A stretch of DNA of 64,000 nucleotides. Origin: Candidatus Gastranaerophilales bacterium (GTDB lineage: Bacteria > Cyanobacteriota > Vampirovibrionia > Gastranaerophilales > Gastranaerophilaceae). A program made the position numbers and the translations under genes. Shown here in pieces: positions 41,954 to 50,465 of the stretch. The stretch's first letter is position 1, and every line of letters starts with the position of its first letter. The DNA lies in contig CALUUK010000001.1 in the NCBI GenBank assembly GCA_944323955.1, forward strand, positions 186,001-250,000. The letters are read 5' to 3'. The notes beneath the pieces were generated by a model. That model saw only the letters and a list, made by a program, of their open reading frames with translations, ran no database searches and was not told the DNA's origin.

Positions 41954-42934
41954 TTGAAATATACAAGTTGCATACATTTAGAACATGGTATAACGTTTTT
42001 TTTGAATTCTGTTCAAATTTGCTGTATCAGCTCTCATCCGGGCGGCGGTAATATAGTTCAGATAGAGAACTATAACGGTGAATTGATAGATTGGGATACG
42101 TTATTTAAAAACAGAAATAAAATGCGTGAAGATATTAAAAACGGATTAATACCCGAAAAATGCAGCGGTTGTTATTATCTTGAAGAGCGTGATTGGAACT
42201 GTGATAACTATATTGACGAAGTTTTAATAGGACATTTTACGCATTGTAACTGTAATTGTATCTACTGTTATACGGATAAAGATAAAAAGTATTTTAACTC
42301 GGTTAATCCTTATAATATTTATCCCGTAATTAAAGATATGATAGAAAAAGGCGTGCTTTCAAAGAATGCCACAATTACATTTGGCGGCGGCGAACCGACT
42401 ATTTTGAAAGAATTTGAAGATTTGGTTCATTTACTTCTTGACTATGATGTATATAACATAAGAATCCATTCCGACGGTATAAAGTATTCACCTGCAATCG
42501 AAAAAGGATTGAAATTAGGTAAAATTACTTTGATTACTTCCGTAGATTCAAGTTCAAGGCAAATATATGAAAAAGTTAAACATGTTAATGCTTTTGATAA
42601 AGTTTGGAAAAATTTGGAAAATTACGCAAAAACCAAAAACGGATTAATCAGAACGAAATATGTTTTAATTCCCGGGGTAAATGACAGTTTGCATGAAGTA
42701 AAAAACTGGATGAAAAAAACATATGATGCAGGTATCAGAAATATCGCATTTGATATTGAAGACAACTGGTTTAAAACAAACCGTAATAATATTCCTCAAT
42801 ATATATATGTAATTTTTGATTTTGTTTACAAGTTCTATTCCCAGTATAAATTAGAAAGCTGTGAATTGTACGAACGTGCTTCAAATCTTAAAATAGACAG
42901 GGAAAATAAACAAAAATCCGACACGGAATCTTAA
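41954..42934 (+). CDS. Radical SAM protein with N-terminal Cys-rich domain (family member 3)
   Basis: A 326-residue protein, first gene of a four-gene operon. Candidate auxiliary-cluster residues are C6, C23-C24 and C70/C73 (EKCSGCYYLEERDW). The radical SAM motif is C98-x3-C102-x2-C105 (CNCNCIYC). Then come FGGGEPTI, TSVDSSSRQIYEKVKHV, LIPGVNDS, FDIEDNWFKTN and CELYERASNL. The start is TTG with AGGA 7 bp upstream. The order of a Cys-rich domain before the radical SAM core matches the known idea of an N-terminal Twitch domain, so a second Fe-S cluster is likely but inferred. The reaction is unknown; radical SAM enzymes cleave SAM to a 5'-deoxyadenosyl radical. Confidence 0.9.
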   Translation: MKYTSCIHLEHGITFFLNSVQICCISSHPGGGNIVQIENYNGELIDWDTLFKNRNKMREDIKNGLIPEKCSGCYYLEERDWNCDNYIDEVLIGHFTHCNCNCIYCYTDKDKKYFNSVNPYNIYPVIKDMIEKGVLSKNATITFGGGEPTILKEFEDLVHLLLDYDVYNIRIHSDGIKYSPAIEKGLKLGKITLITSVDSSSRQIYEKVKHVNAFDKVWKNLENYAKTKNGLIRTKYVLIPGVNDSLHEVKNWMKKTYDAGIRNIAFDIEDNWFKTNRNNIPQYIYVIFDFVYKFYSQYKLESCELYERASNLKIDRENKQKSDTES

Positions 42935-42945
42935 AGGATTGTATA

Positions 42946-43992
42946 ATGCAGGGACGAATAGGCAGAATTTTTTCTGATTTATTTTCAAAATTAAAAGGCA
43001 AAAAAAAATTTGTAAGCTGTCATTGGCTTGAACATGGAATTATTTTTGATCATGCGAATATCATAAGGATGTGCTGTGAGCAAAGTCATGAAGGTAAAGG
43101 CAGATATATTCTTGATGATAAATTTAACGGAATCTGGCTTGATATAGATAAAATAAAATCTGAGAAAGAAATTTTAAAACTAAAAGTTCGAAACGGTCAA
43201 ATCCCTTCGTGCTGTAAAGGGTGTCAGTTCTTAAAAAATGATTACTGGGATGATAAAAATTATTTTTCTCATGTTCTTTTAACTCATTGGAGTAATTGTA
43301 ATACCCGCTGTGTATACTGTCCGGCTGTGAGAGACAACAGTTTAAGTGATGAGAATATATATAATATTATTCCTATTATTAATCAGTTATATGATGCAAA
43401 GATGATAAATGAAGATACTTATTTTTCGATTGCCGGCGGTGAGGCTACAATCTATCCCGAATTTGATAAACTTATTTACCATCTTATGACTTTGGGCATT
43501 CACAAAATCAATTTTAATACATCAGGAATCAAACATTCTCATTCCATTGAGCAGGCAATAAAAGACAATATAGGTGAAGTTGTTATATCTATTGATTCCG
43601 CAACCGCGTATCTCTATACTAAAATTAAAGGTACCAATACTTTTCAGGTAGTGGTAAATAATATAAAACGATATCTTGAAGCCCAGCAAATAGGTGAAAA
43701 AAGGGTTATTGTTAAATTTATTTTAATAAAAGGATATAATGATAATAATAAAGAGCTGCTTGATTGGTTTATGTTATGTTTGAAACTCGGCGTAAAAAAA
43801 CTTGCAATTGATATAGATATTGCGTGGTTTAATGAGTTTGAACACGGGTATCCGAATTATGTACTTGATTTGATACTGTTTGCAAAACATATGGCAAAAA
43901 TTAACAATTTGGATTTGGATTTGTATGACAGAGCGTCTATGGTATATAATTCTTACAAGGCGAATAAAAAATACCGTAAATTATTCGGATAA
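42946..43992 (+). CDS. Radical SAM protein with N-terminal Cys-rich domain (family member 4)
   Basis: A 348-residue paralogue. It has a basic N-terminal extension of about 24 residues (FSDLFSKLKGKKKFVS) that could touch membrane or nucleic acid. Then SCHWLEHGIIF, MCCEQSHEGKG, PSCCKGCQFL, the radical SAM motif CNTRCVYC (about residues 118-125), IAGGEATIYPEF, ISIDSATAYLYTKIKGT, LIKGYNDN and IDIDIAWFNEFE. The GGEAT and DID variants and the lack of a third Gly set it apart from its neighbours. AAAGGA lies upstream, and it starts 11 bp after the previous gene. Confidence 0.9.
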   Translation: MQGRIGRIFSDLFSKLKGKKKFVSCHWLEHGIIFDHANIIRMCCEQSHEGKGRYILDDKFNGIWLDIDKIKSEKEILKLKVRNGQIPSCCKGCQFLKNDYWDDKNYFSHVLLTHWSNCNTRCVYCPAVRDNSLSDENIYNIIPIINQLYDAKMINEDTYFSIAGGEATIYPEFDKLIYHLMTLGIHKINFNTSGIKHSHSIEQAIKDNIGEVVISIDSATAYLYTKIKGTNTFQVVVNNIKRYLEAQQIGEKRVIVKFILIKGYNDNNKELLDWFMLCLKLGVKKLAIDIDIAWFNEFEHGYPNYVLDLILFAKHMAKINNLDLDLYDRASMVYNSYKANKKYRKLFG

Positions 43993-43997
43993 GTAAA

Positions 43998-45041
43998 ATG
44001 TTTGTATATGACGAAAGATATGTAAGTAAAAAAGAGGGACATTATTACAGCTGCCAGTGGATTGAGCAGGGACTTGTTTTCTTCAGATATAAAATTGCAA
44101 ATTGCTGTATTTGCGGCCACCAGGCAGGCGGACACACTTTGTTGTGGGATAATTATGACGGACAGGATATTAACTGGGACAGAATTTTTAAAATAAAAGA
44201 TATGTACAGAAAATTCCATAAAAAAGGAAAGATACATAAAAATTGTATTGATTGTCCGTTTTTAAAAGAAGATACATGGCAGGTTTCTCCTAAGCAAATT
44301 AAATATTTATACTTAAGCCACTGGCTGAATTGCAATTCAAAATGTATATATTGTTACAGCGCTCAGCATCCTGAATTATTAGGGACGGGAAGACACTACA
44401 GGCTTCTTCCTCAACTTAAAGATATGTATGAAAAAGGTATTTTAATGCCTGATGCGGATATTTCTTTCGGCGGGGGAGAACCCACTTTATTGGATGAATT
44501 TGAAGATATTATGAATTTTCTTCTTGATAATTATTTCTGGGGAATTAGAGTTCATACTTCGGGTATTTTATACAGTCCTGCTATTGCCAGATCCATACAT
44601 GAGATAAGAGGTTATGTTGTTGTATCTGTAGATGCCGGCTGTGCTGAAACATATGAAAAAATAAAGGGAGTTCCCTATTATAATAAGGTTCGGGATAACA
44701 TCAGAAAATATGCGCTTCAAACAAATTTTTTGGGTCGTTTTCTTGTCGGTGCAAAATTTATTATAATTCCCGGAATTAACGATACAAAAGAGGAAATTGA
44801 AAAATGGCTGCAGGCAAATAAAGACGCCGGTCTTTATACTACTGTTATTGATATCGAAGAAAACTGGTATCATGAACATATTGATAATATACCCAAAAGA
44901 ATTTTAAATCTTATCAATTATGCAAAAAAACGTTCCAAACAACTGCATACAAATTTTGAACTTTATGAAAGACTGCAGAATTTGTATTACAGAAAAAATC
45001 AAAAGCAATCTTTATTAAAAAAAATATTTGCAGGAAGGTAG
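43998..45041 (+). CDS. Radical SAM protein with N-terminal Cys-rich domain (family member 5)
   Basis: A 347-residue paralogue. Boxes in order: SCQWIEQGLVFF, NCCICGHQAGGHTL, KNCIDCPFLKEDTW, the radical SAM motif CNSKCIYC (about residues 113-120), FGGGEPTLLDEFEDI, VSVDAGCAETYEKIKGV, IIPGINDTKEEIEKWL, IDIEENWYHEH and ELYERLQNLYYR. It starts 5 bp after the previous gene. It is very like the next gene in its first residues (MFV, then a YYSC segment) and in NDTKEEIEKWLxAN, so the two come from a recent tandem duplication. Confidence 0.9.
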   Translation: MFVYDERYVSKKEGHYYSCQWIEQGLVFFRYKIANCCICGHQAGGHTLLWDNYDGQDINWDRIFKIKDMYRKFHKKGKIHKNCIDCPFLKEDTWQVSPKQIKYLYLSHWLNCNSKCIYCYSAQHPELLGTGRHYRLLPQLKDMYEKGILMPDADISFGGGEPTLLDEFEDIMNFLLDNYFWGIRVHTSGILYSPAIARSIHEIRGYVVVSVDAGCAETYEKIKGVPYYNKVRDNIRKYALQTNFLGRFLVGAKFIIIPGINDTKEEIEKWLQANKDAGLYTTVIDIEENWYHEHIDNIPKRILNLINYAKKRSKQLHTNFELYERLQNLYYRKNQKQSLLKKIFAGR

Positions 45042-46031
45042 ATGTTTGTATTAAATCAAAATTGTATTTCAAAAACTGAAGGCATATATTACAGTTGTCC
45101 ATGGATAGAACATGGTATTGTATTTTTCCCTTCTAAGATTGCAATGTGCTGTTTCTGCGGCAGCAAAGAAAATGAATATACTCTTTTACAGGAAAATTTC
45201 AACGGTGAAAATTTTGATATTCAGAAAATATTTCAAATAAAAAATAAATTCAGGCAATTCTATAAAAAAGCAAAAATACATACAAATTGTATTAATTGCC
45301 CGTCATTAAAAAAAGATGCTTGGGATGAGAGAAATTATATTGATTCTGTTTATATAAGCCATTGGACTGTTTGTAATTCTAAATGTGCTTATTGCTACAT
45401 ATCTCAGCATGAAGAAGAATTTAAGCACAAAAATTATAAATTGCTTCCTATAATAAAGCAGCTTTTTCAAACAGGAGTTTTAAAGAGAAATTCAAAAATT
45501 CTTTTCGGGGGAGGAGAACCTGCTGTTTTGGACGAGTTTAAACAATTAATTGATTTCTTTCTTGATAACGGTTTTCAAAATATCAGAGTCCATTCTTCGG
45601 GAATACAGTATATACCTTGTCTTGAAAGAGGATTAAAAGAAGGTAAAATTCACTTGACGATTTCTGTTGATTCCGGATCACGTGAAATATATAAACAAAT
45701 TAAAAATGTTGATTGCTATGATATTGTCAGAGAAAATATAAAAAAGTATGCTTCTTTTAAAATGAAAAACGGAGAAGCTAATATAAGTGCAAAATATATT
45801 ATTATTCCGGGTATCAATGATACAAAAGAAGAAATCGAAAAATGGCTCGCAGCAAATAGAGAAGACGGACTTTGTTTTACCATTTTAGATATTGAAGAAA
45901 ACTGGTACAGGAAAAATAAAGATAATATTCCCGAGCATATATTTGACCTTCTTAATTATGCAAAACAACGCTCTCAAGAGTCGGGTTCTTATTTTGAATT
46001 GTATGAAAGAATTGCCAATTTATTTTATTAA
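45042..46031 (+). CDS. Radical SAM protein with N-terminal Cys-rich domain (family member 6)
   Basis: A 329-residue paralogue, last in the operon. Boxes: SCPWIEHGIVFF, MCCFCGSKENEYTL, TNCINCPSLKKDAWDE, the radical SAM motif CNSKCAYC (about residues 111-118), FGGGEPAVLDEFKQL, ISVDSGSREIYKQIKNV, IIPGINDTKEEIEKWL, LDIEENWYRKN and ELYERIANL. The His-x-Gly-Gly part of the first segment is replaced by Ser-Lys-Glu-Asn, so the pocket may differ. The start codon immediately follows the previous stop, with AGGAAGG upstream. The 3' end overlaps the converging isochorismatase gene by 12 bp. Confidence 0.9.
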   Translation: MFVLNQNCISKTEGIYYSCPWIEHGIVFFPSKIAMCCFCGSKENEYTLLQENFNGENFDIQKIFQIKNKFRQFYKKAKIHTNCINCPSLKKDAWDERNYIDSVYISHWTVCNSKCAYCYISQHEEEFKHKNYKLLPIIKQLFQTGVLKRNSKILFGGGEPAVLDEFKQLIDFFLDNGFQNIRVHSSGIQYIPCLERGLKEGKIHLTISVDSGSREIYKQIKNVDCYDIVRENIKKYASFKMKNGEANISAKYIIIPGINDTKEEIEKWLAANREDGLCFTILDIEENWYRKNKDNIPEHIFDLLNYAKQRSQESGSYFELYERIANLFY

Positions 46032-46553
46032 TGCTTGAACTTCTTTAAATTTCGGATGTTTTGAAGATTTTAACAACTCAAATATAACCATTTCCAGGGT
46101 AACTGTTTGACATCCGGCATGGCGCAGTCTTTGAAGTGCTGTATTTTTGTCATCATCTTGTCTTGAACCCGAGGCATTTATTACAGTAAAGACTTCATAG
46201 CCGTTTTTTATCAGGTCAAAAGCAGTTTGAAGTACGCAGATGTGTGTTTCAATTCCGCATATAATAATCTGTTTTGTTTCTTCTTTTTTTAAGATTTCTT
46301 TAATGTCTTCAAACGCGCTAAAGGCTGTTTTTTCAATATATTTAGCATTTTGTATTGCACTTTTTATTTCTTGAAGTGTTGAGCCCAAACCCTTCGGATA
46401 CTGTTCTGTAATTATTGTTTTTAAACCCAAAATTCCTGCTGTCTTTGCAAGTTTTATCGCATTTTCTTTTACACTGATATCTTTCAGCATATTAACAAGT
46501 TTTTCCTGAATATCAATGATTAAGACAAGCGCATCATCGTTAATTGTATTCAT
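46020..46553 (-). CDS. Isochorismatase-family cysteine hydrolase
   Basis: A 177-residue hydrolase of the isochorismatase-like family (as YcaC/nicotinamidase relatives). Catalytic residues are visible: Asp in LIIDIQEKL (about residue 15), Lys in EKTAFSAF (about 78) and Cys in CGIETHICVLQT (about 106-117, Cys113). The substrate is an amide or ester and is not predictable. The C-terminal RHAGCQTVTLEMVIFELL segment matches YcaC-type members. The ATG at 46553 follows AGAGAAG; an in-frame TTG lies 15 bp upstream. The gene converges and overlaps with the radical SAM operon. Confidence 0.9.
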   Translation of the reverse strand: MNTINDDALVLIIDIQEKLVNMLKDISVKENAIKLAKTAGILGLKTIITEQYPKGLGSTLQEIKSAIQNAKYIEKTAFSAFEDIKEILKKEETKQIIICGIETHICVLQTAFDLIKNGYEVFTVINASGSRQDDDKNTALQRLRHAGCQTVTLEMVIFELLKSSKHPKFKEVQALIK

Positions 46554-46579
46554 TGTCTTCTCTTTCAATTATATAAATA

Positions 46580-47020
46580 TTAATATTTTGAGATTTCTTC
46601 AAAATACCTTTCAAGAGCTTTATAGCCCGAATATATTTCGCTTGTTATGTTAACATATCTTGAAGCAACTAAATATTTTAATTCTTTTGCTCTTATTTGA
46701 ATTATTTCATCCGCATTTGCTTTAAGATTTTTCTCTAAAGACATTGACCATCTTTTTAAGAAGGAAAGTTCTTCATTAATTTGTTTAATAGTGGAAAATT
46801 CCAGCGGATTAAAATCATATTTCGCAAGAAGAGCTCTTTCTTGATTATTAATACGTGGTTGGACAACCGGAGTGCCGTATATTTTTTTGATAACCATATA
46901 ATTATCGGCAACTCTTCTGTGAGAGTCGGGAACATCACCTCTTGCAAGCATCGCGGAAGTGCTTAACGAACTGAATTTATCATCATTTCCGGCCAGAGAG
47001 CTAAGGTTTGTACTTTCCAA
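46580..47020 (-). CDS. Unknown helical protein with uncertain start
   Basis: A protein of at least 146 residues from a TTG codon at 47020, of unknown function: Ser-rich N-terminus, basic middle (PVVQPRINNQERALLAKYDF), then long helices to the end. No ribosome-binding site precedes the TTG. The same frame stays open upstream for about 20 more codons (NNAVLSKKNKVF) without an ATG. Two ATG codons at 47073 and 47067 sit in a neighbouring frame; one extra A in the run of four A residues just after the second ATG would join them to this frame. So the true start, or a frameshift, is unresolved. A TATACT box lies just upstream of those ATGs. Confidence 0.5.
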   Translation of the reverse strand: MESTNLSSLAGNDDKFSSLSTSAMLARGDVPDSHRRVADNYMVIKKIYGTPVVQPRINNQERALLAKYDFNPLEFSTIKQINEELSFLKRWSMSLEKNLKANADEIIQIRAKELKYLVASRYVNITSEIYSGYKALERYFEEISKY

Positions 47021-47198
47021 AAATACTTTATTTTTTTTACTTAAAACAGCGTTATTAATTTTCCCATCTCCATATAGTATATGACTTTATATTATGATAA
47101 AACTTTTAAAAAAAAATGTCATGTAATTTTGTTTATTTATTAAGTTTTTTTGTCAAATATTTTACATGTTGTTTCGTAATTTTTTAATTTGTTTCGGA

Positions 47199-47204
47199 TA
47201 TAAT
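47199..47204 (+). promoter_or_regulatory. Pribnow box 6 bp before mnmG ATG (possible leaderless mRNA)
   Basis: A perfect TATAAT ends 6 bp before the ATG at 47211, with no Shine-Dalgarno sequence between. No good -35 box is seen. Confidence 0.45.
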
Positions 47205-47210
47205 TTATAT

Positions 47211-49085
47211 ATGTTTAATTATGATGTAATAGTAGTAGGTGCGGGACATGCAGGATGTGAAGCTGCAGCAGCCTGTTCAAAATTGGGCGCTAAAGTTCTT
47301 CTTGCGTCTTTAAATCTTGATAATATTGCGCTTATGCCTTGTAATCCTGCAATAGGCGGGCCTGCTAAATCATGTTTGGTCCGCGAAATTGATGCGCTCG
47401 GGGGATTTATGGGGATTGCAGCTGATGCTACATATATGCAGCTTAAAATGCTCAATTCTTCAAAAGGTCCTGCTGTTAGAGCATTAAGAGCCCAGTCCGA
47501 TAAAAAAGAATATATGAGATTTGTTCGTTCCCTGCTCGAAAGTGAAGAAAATCTTTCTTTAAAACAGTGTACAATGTCTGAACTTCTTGTTGAAAACGGA
47601 GAAGTTAAAGGTTTAAAAGATGAATTCGGTCTTGAATATTATGCACCGGCAATTATTCTTACTACAGGAACATCTTTGGAAGCAAGAATATGGGTCGGAC
47701 TTCAATATCTTGAATTCGGTAGATTGGGGGAAGCAAGCGCAAAAGGACTCTCGCCTTCTTTAAAAAAACTCGGGTTTAATATCGGAAGATTGAAAACCGG
47801 TACTCCCGCAAGAGTTGACGCAAGAACCATAAATTTTGATGAAATGGTTATACAGCCCGGTGATGATAACCCCTCATTTTTCTCTTTTCTGCCAAACCGC
47901 CCGATAAGAGAACAGTATCCTTGCTATCTTACACGCACTACGGCAAAAACACACGAGATAATTAAAAATAATCTTGATAAATCTCCGATGTATTCGGGGT
48001 TTATACACGCAATAGGCCCCAGATACTGCCCTTCAATTGAAGATAAGGTCATAAGATTTGCTCATAATCCTTCTCATCATATTTTTATTGAACCGGAGGG
48101 CAAAAATACTTATGAAATGTATGTTCAGGGGTTTTCAACCAGTCTTCCCGCAGAAGTTCAAATACAAATGCTTCGCTCCCTTCCGGGGCTTGAAAATGTG
48201 CATATAATGAAACCTGCTTATGCTGTTGAATATGATTATCTACCTGCCGTGCAGTTGAACCATACTCTTATGACAAAAAAGGTAAAAGGACTTTTCTGTG
48301 CAGGGCAGATAAACGGGACATCAGGGTATGAAGAAGCAGCTGCTCAAGGTTTATTGGCCGGTATTAATGCAATAAACTATCTCCAAAATAAAGAAATGAT
48401 AACTCTAAGCCGCGATTCTTCTTATCTTGGTACTTTAGTTGATGATTTAGTTACAAAAGATATTGATGAACCTTACAGAATGCTTACTTCACGCTCTGAA
48501 TACAGACTTCTTTTAAGGCAGGATAATGCTGATGAAAGACTCACAAAAATAGGCTATGATGTTGGATTGATTTCGGAAGAAAGATATAATAACTTTTTAA
48601 ATAAACAAAAAACAATTGAGTCTGAAATTGAGAGATTTTCAAACGATAAAATTTCTCCGTCTGAAAGTGTTAATAATATTCTTGCAAAATACGGCGAAAA
48701 TATCGACAGAGGTTTAAAACTGTCTGAACTTATAAAAAGACCTAATATTACATATGAAGTTATAAAAGAACTCGATATTACGACCAAAAATCTTAATTTA
48801 CCTCGGGATATATATGAACAGGTTGAGGTTAAAATCAAATATGAAGGGTATATAAAACGTCAAATTGTGCAGGTCAATATGTCAGATAAACTTGAAAAGG
48901 TCAAGATTCCTGAAAATATTGATTATAGTAAAATAGAACATATTTCAACCGAAACAAGAGACAAACTTGCAAAAATACGTCCGGTAACCTTGGGACAGGC
49001 TTCACGTATAGGCGGGGTGAAACCTGCTGATATATCGGTTTTAATGGTTATGATTGAATCACATAAACTTTCAGTAAAAGATTAG
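47211..49085 (+). CDS. mnmG: tRNA U34 carboxymethylaminomethyl synthesis protein MnmG
   Basis: This 624-residue FAD protein works with MnmE to modify wobble uridine 34 of several tRNAs. The FAD-binding [10 protein letters not shown] is near residues 10-19. [21 protein letters not shown] and [14 protein letters not shown] are GidA boxes, and the two catalytic cysteines lie in SIEDKVIRF-type and C-terminal conserved segments. The start at 47211 gives the standard [15 protein letters not shown]; an ATG 45 bp upstream would precede the promoter. It is followed by a terminator, then by ferredoxin and mnmA on the other strand. Confidence 0.97.
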   Translation: MFNYDVIVVGAGHAGCEAAAACSKLGAKVLLASLNLDNIALMPCNPAIGGPAKSCLVREIDALGGFMGIAADATYMQLKMLNSSKGPAVRALRAQSDKKEYMRFVRSLLESEENLSLKQCTMSELLVENGEVKGLKDEFGLEYYAPAIILTTGTSLEARIWVGLQYLEFGRLGEASAKGLSPSLKKLGFNIGRLKTGTPARVDARTINFDEMVIQPGDDNPSFFSFLPNRPIREQYPCYLTRTTAKTHEIIKNNLDKSPMYSGFIHAIGPRYCPSIEDKVIRFAHNPSHHIFIEPEGKNTYEMYVQGFSTSLPAEVQIQMLRSLPGLENVHIMKPAYAVEYDYLPAVQLNHTLMTKKVKGLFCAGQINGTSGYEEAAAQGLLAGINAINYLQNKEMITLSRDSSYLGTLVDDLVTKDIDEPYRMLTSRSEYRLLLRQDNADERLTKIGYDVGLISEERYNNFLNKQKTIESEIERFSNDKISPSESVNNILAKYGENIDRGLKLSELIKRPNITYEVIKELDITTKNLNLPRDIYEQVEVKIKYEGYIKRQIVQVNMSDKLEKVKIPENIDYSKIEHISTETRDKLAKIRPVTLGQASRIGGVKPADISVLMVMIESHKLSVKD

Positions 49086-49090
49086 AATAA

Positions 49091-49121
49091 AAAAAGAGAT
49101 ACCCTGAGGGTATCTCTTTTT
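49091..49121. terminator. Bidirectional terminator between mnmG and ferredoxin
   Basis: A 14-bp perfect stem (AAAAAGAGATACCC with GGGTATCTCTTTTT) and a TGA loop. Confidence 0.92.
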
Positions 49122-49136
49122 CTTGTGTTGTTTCTA

Positions 49137-49313
49137 TTAAGCAATTTCAATTGCGCTTACGGGGCAGCAATCAGCAGCTTCTTTAACACCGTCTTCGTTG
49201 CCTGCAACAGCAGCTTCATTAACTTTTGCAACATCTTCTACCGAGAAAACCGCATCGCATACTGATTCACATGCGCCGCATGCTATACAACTGTCATTAA
49301 CTGTAACTTTCAT
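49137..49313 (-). CDS. [4Fe-4S] ferredoxin
   Basis: A 58-residue ferredoxin. Cluster ligands are C9-x2-C12-x2-C15 and C50-Pro in the CCPVSAI segment. C19 is extra and may form a disulfide, as in Thermotoga-type single-cluster ferredoxins, whose first residues (MKV) and C-terminus (CPxxAI) are alike. It is acidic and supplies low-potential electrons to redox enzymes; candidate users in the window are the radical SAM proteins, since radical SAM enzymes need a one-electron donor, but no direct link is shown. It has its own extended -10 promoter and a GGAG site. Confidence 0.93.
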   Translation of the reverse strand: MKVTVNDSCIACGACESVCDAVFSVEDVAKVNEAAVAGNEDGVKEAADCCPVSAIEIA

Positions 49314-49355
49314 TATTGTCTCCTTTTGTTAACTGTATATAAAAATAACAATTCT

Positions 49356-49364
49356 ATTATAACA
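49356..49364 (-). promoter_or_regulatory. Extended -10 promoter of the ferredoxin gene
   Basis: On the minus strand TGTTATAAT is a perfect extended Pribnow box, 42 bp before the ferredoxin ATG; AAAGGAG lies between. Confidence 0.6.
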
Positions 49365-49394
49365 CTAAAAAGTAAAAAATTAATAGTAAACTAT

Positions 49395-50465
49395 CTATAA
49401 AATTTTATCAATAATTCCGCCGCCTATAACCTCATCATTGTTATAAAATACGGCAGATTGCCCTATTGCAATCGATTTTTGAAATTCTTCAAATGTTACA
49501 TTTATTGTTCCGTCATCTTTAAGTATGATTCTTGCGTCTTGCAGCGGCTGTGTTGATCTGATTTTTGCCTTTACTTTTAATTCTTTATTCTTTTCAACGG
49601 GCAGAATTATGTTTGTATTTACTGCGGCAAGTTTGTTTTTAAAAGTCTCGTCTTTAAATCCTACAATTACTTCATTTCTGTCTTTATTCAGTTCAAGAAC
49701 ATACAAAGGTTCTCTTGCGGCTATTTTTAATCCTTTTCTCTGCCCTACCGTATAATTCCAGATTCCGTTATGCGTGCCTAAAATATTACCCTTTGTATCT
49801 ACTATATTGCCGGGTTTTGCTTTAATTTCAAGAATTTCATTATAATCTCCGGAATAAAAATCCTGACTGTCCGGTTTTTTTGCGTTCAGTAAATTGTTTT
49901 TAAGTGCGATTTTGCGTATTTCTTCTTTTGTATATATGCCAAGCGGCATAATTATATTTTTAAGCTGTTCGGGTGTCAAACGATATAGAAAATAGGACTG
50001 GTCTTTTTTTTCGTCAAGCCCCTTTTTTAAACGGAATATACCGTTTCTTTCTTCAATTCTCGCATAATGCCCGGTTGCAAATTTATCAAATTGAAGTCCG
50101 CTTTCTTTTGCAAGGTGGGGAAACATTCCGAATTTAATATAAGCATTGCACCAAACACACGGATTTGGCGTTCTTCCTTGAATGTATTCATTTTTAAAGT
50201 TATTCAGAACAATTTCTTCATATTTTTCGGAACAATCTATTACATGAAACGGGATATTCAACAGTTTTGCAATCTGTCTTGCAGTTTCAATGTCTTCTTC
50301 TTTATAGTATCCGTAACATGAACTGTTATTGCTCGATTTTAGTGCTGTTTTATTTCTGTCCCAAATAGACATAGTTGCACCGATGAGATCATATCCTTGC
50401 TCTTTTAATAAAAATGCAGCAACGGCTGAATCAACTCCGCCGGATAAACCTACCAGTATTTTCAT
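49395..50465 (-). CDS. mnmA: tRNA-specific 2-thiouridylase MnmA
   Basis: A 356-residue tRNA sulfurtransferase that makes s2U34. The PP-loop GLSGGVDSAVAAF is at residues 5-17. The first catalytic Cys is in GRTPNPCVWCNAYIKFG (about 102). The second usual Cys, in the SQxICF box, is missing: here it reads KPDSQDFYSGDY, a shorter variant. An extra Cys occurs in SSCYGYYKEED near 49. So it may belong to a subgroup using a different sulfur relay. Start and nadA stop overlap by 4 bp. MnmG, which modifies the same uridine, is 1.9 kb away on the other strand. Confidence 0.93.
   Translation of the reverse strand: MKILVGLSGGVDSAVAAFLLKEQGYDLIGATMSIWDRNKTALKSSNNSSCYGYYKEEDIETARQIAKLLNIPFHVIDCSEKYEEIVLNNFKNEYIQGRTPNPCVWCNAYIKFGMFPHLAKESGLQFDKFATGHYARIEERNGIFRLKKGLDEKKDQSYFLYRLTPEQLKNIIMPLGIYTKEEIRKIALKNNLLNAKKPDSQDFYSGDYNEILEIKAKPGNIVDTKGNILGTHNGIWNYTVGQRKGLKIAAREPLYVLELNKDRNEVIVGFKDETFKNKLAAVNTNIILPVEKNKELKVKAKIRSTQPLQDARIILKDDGTINVTFEEFQKSIAIGQSAVFYNNDEVIGGGIIDKIL

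Noticed and set aside
41866-42051. Possible small membrane peptide or radical SAM precursor overlapping the start of 41954
   Set aside because: It starts at TTG without ribosome-binding site, overlaps the promoter and the downstream gene in another frame, and its second half is just an out-of-frame reading of the radical SAM N-terminus.
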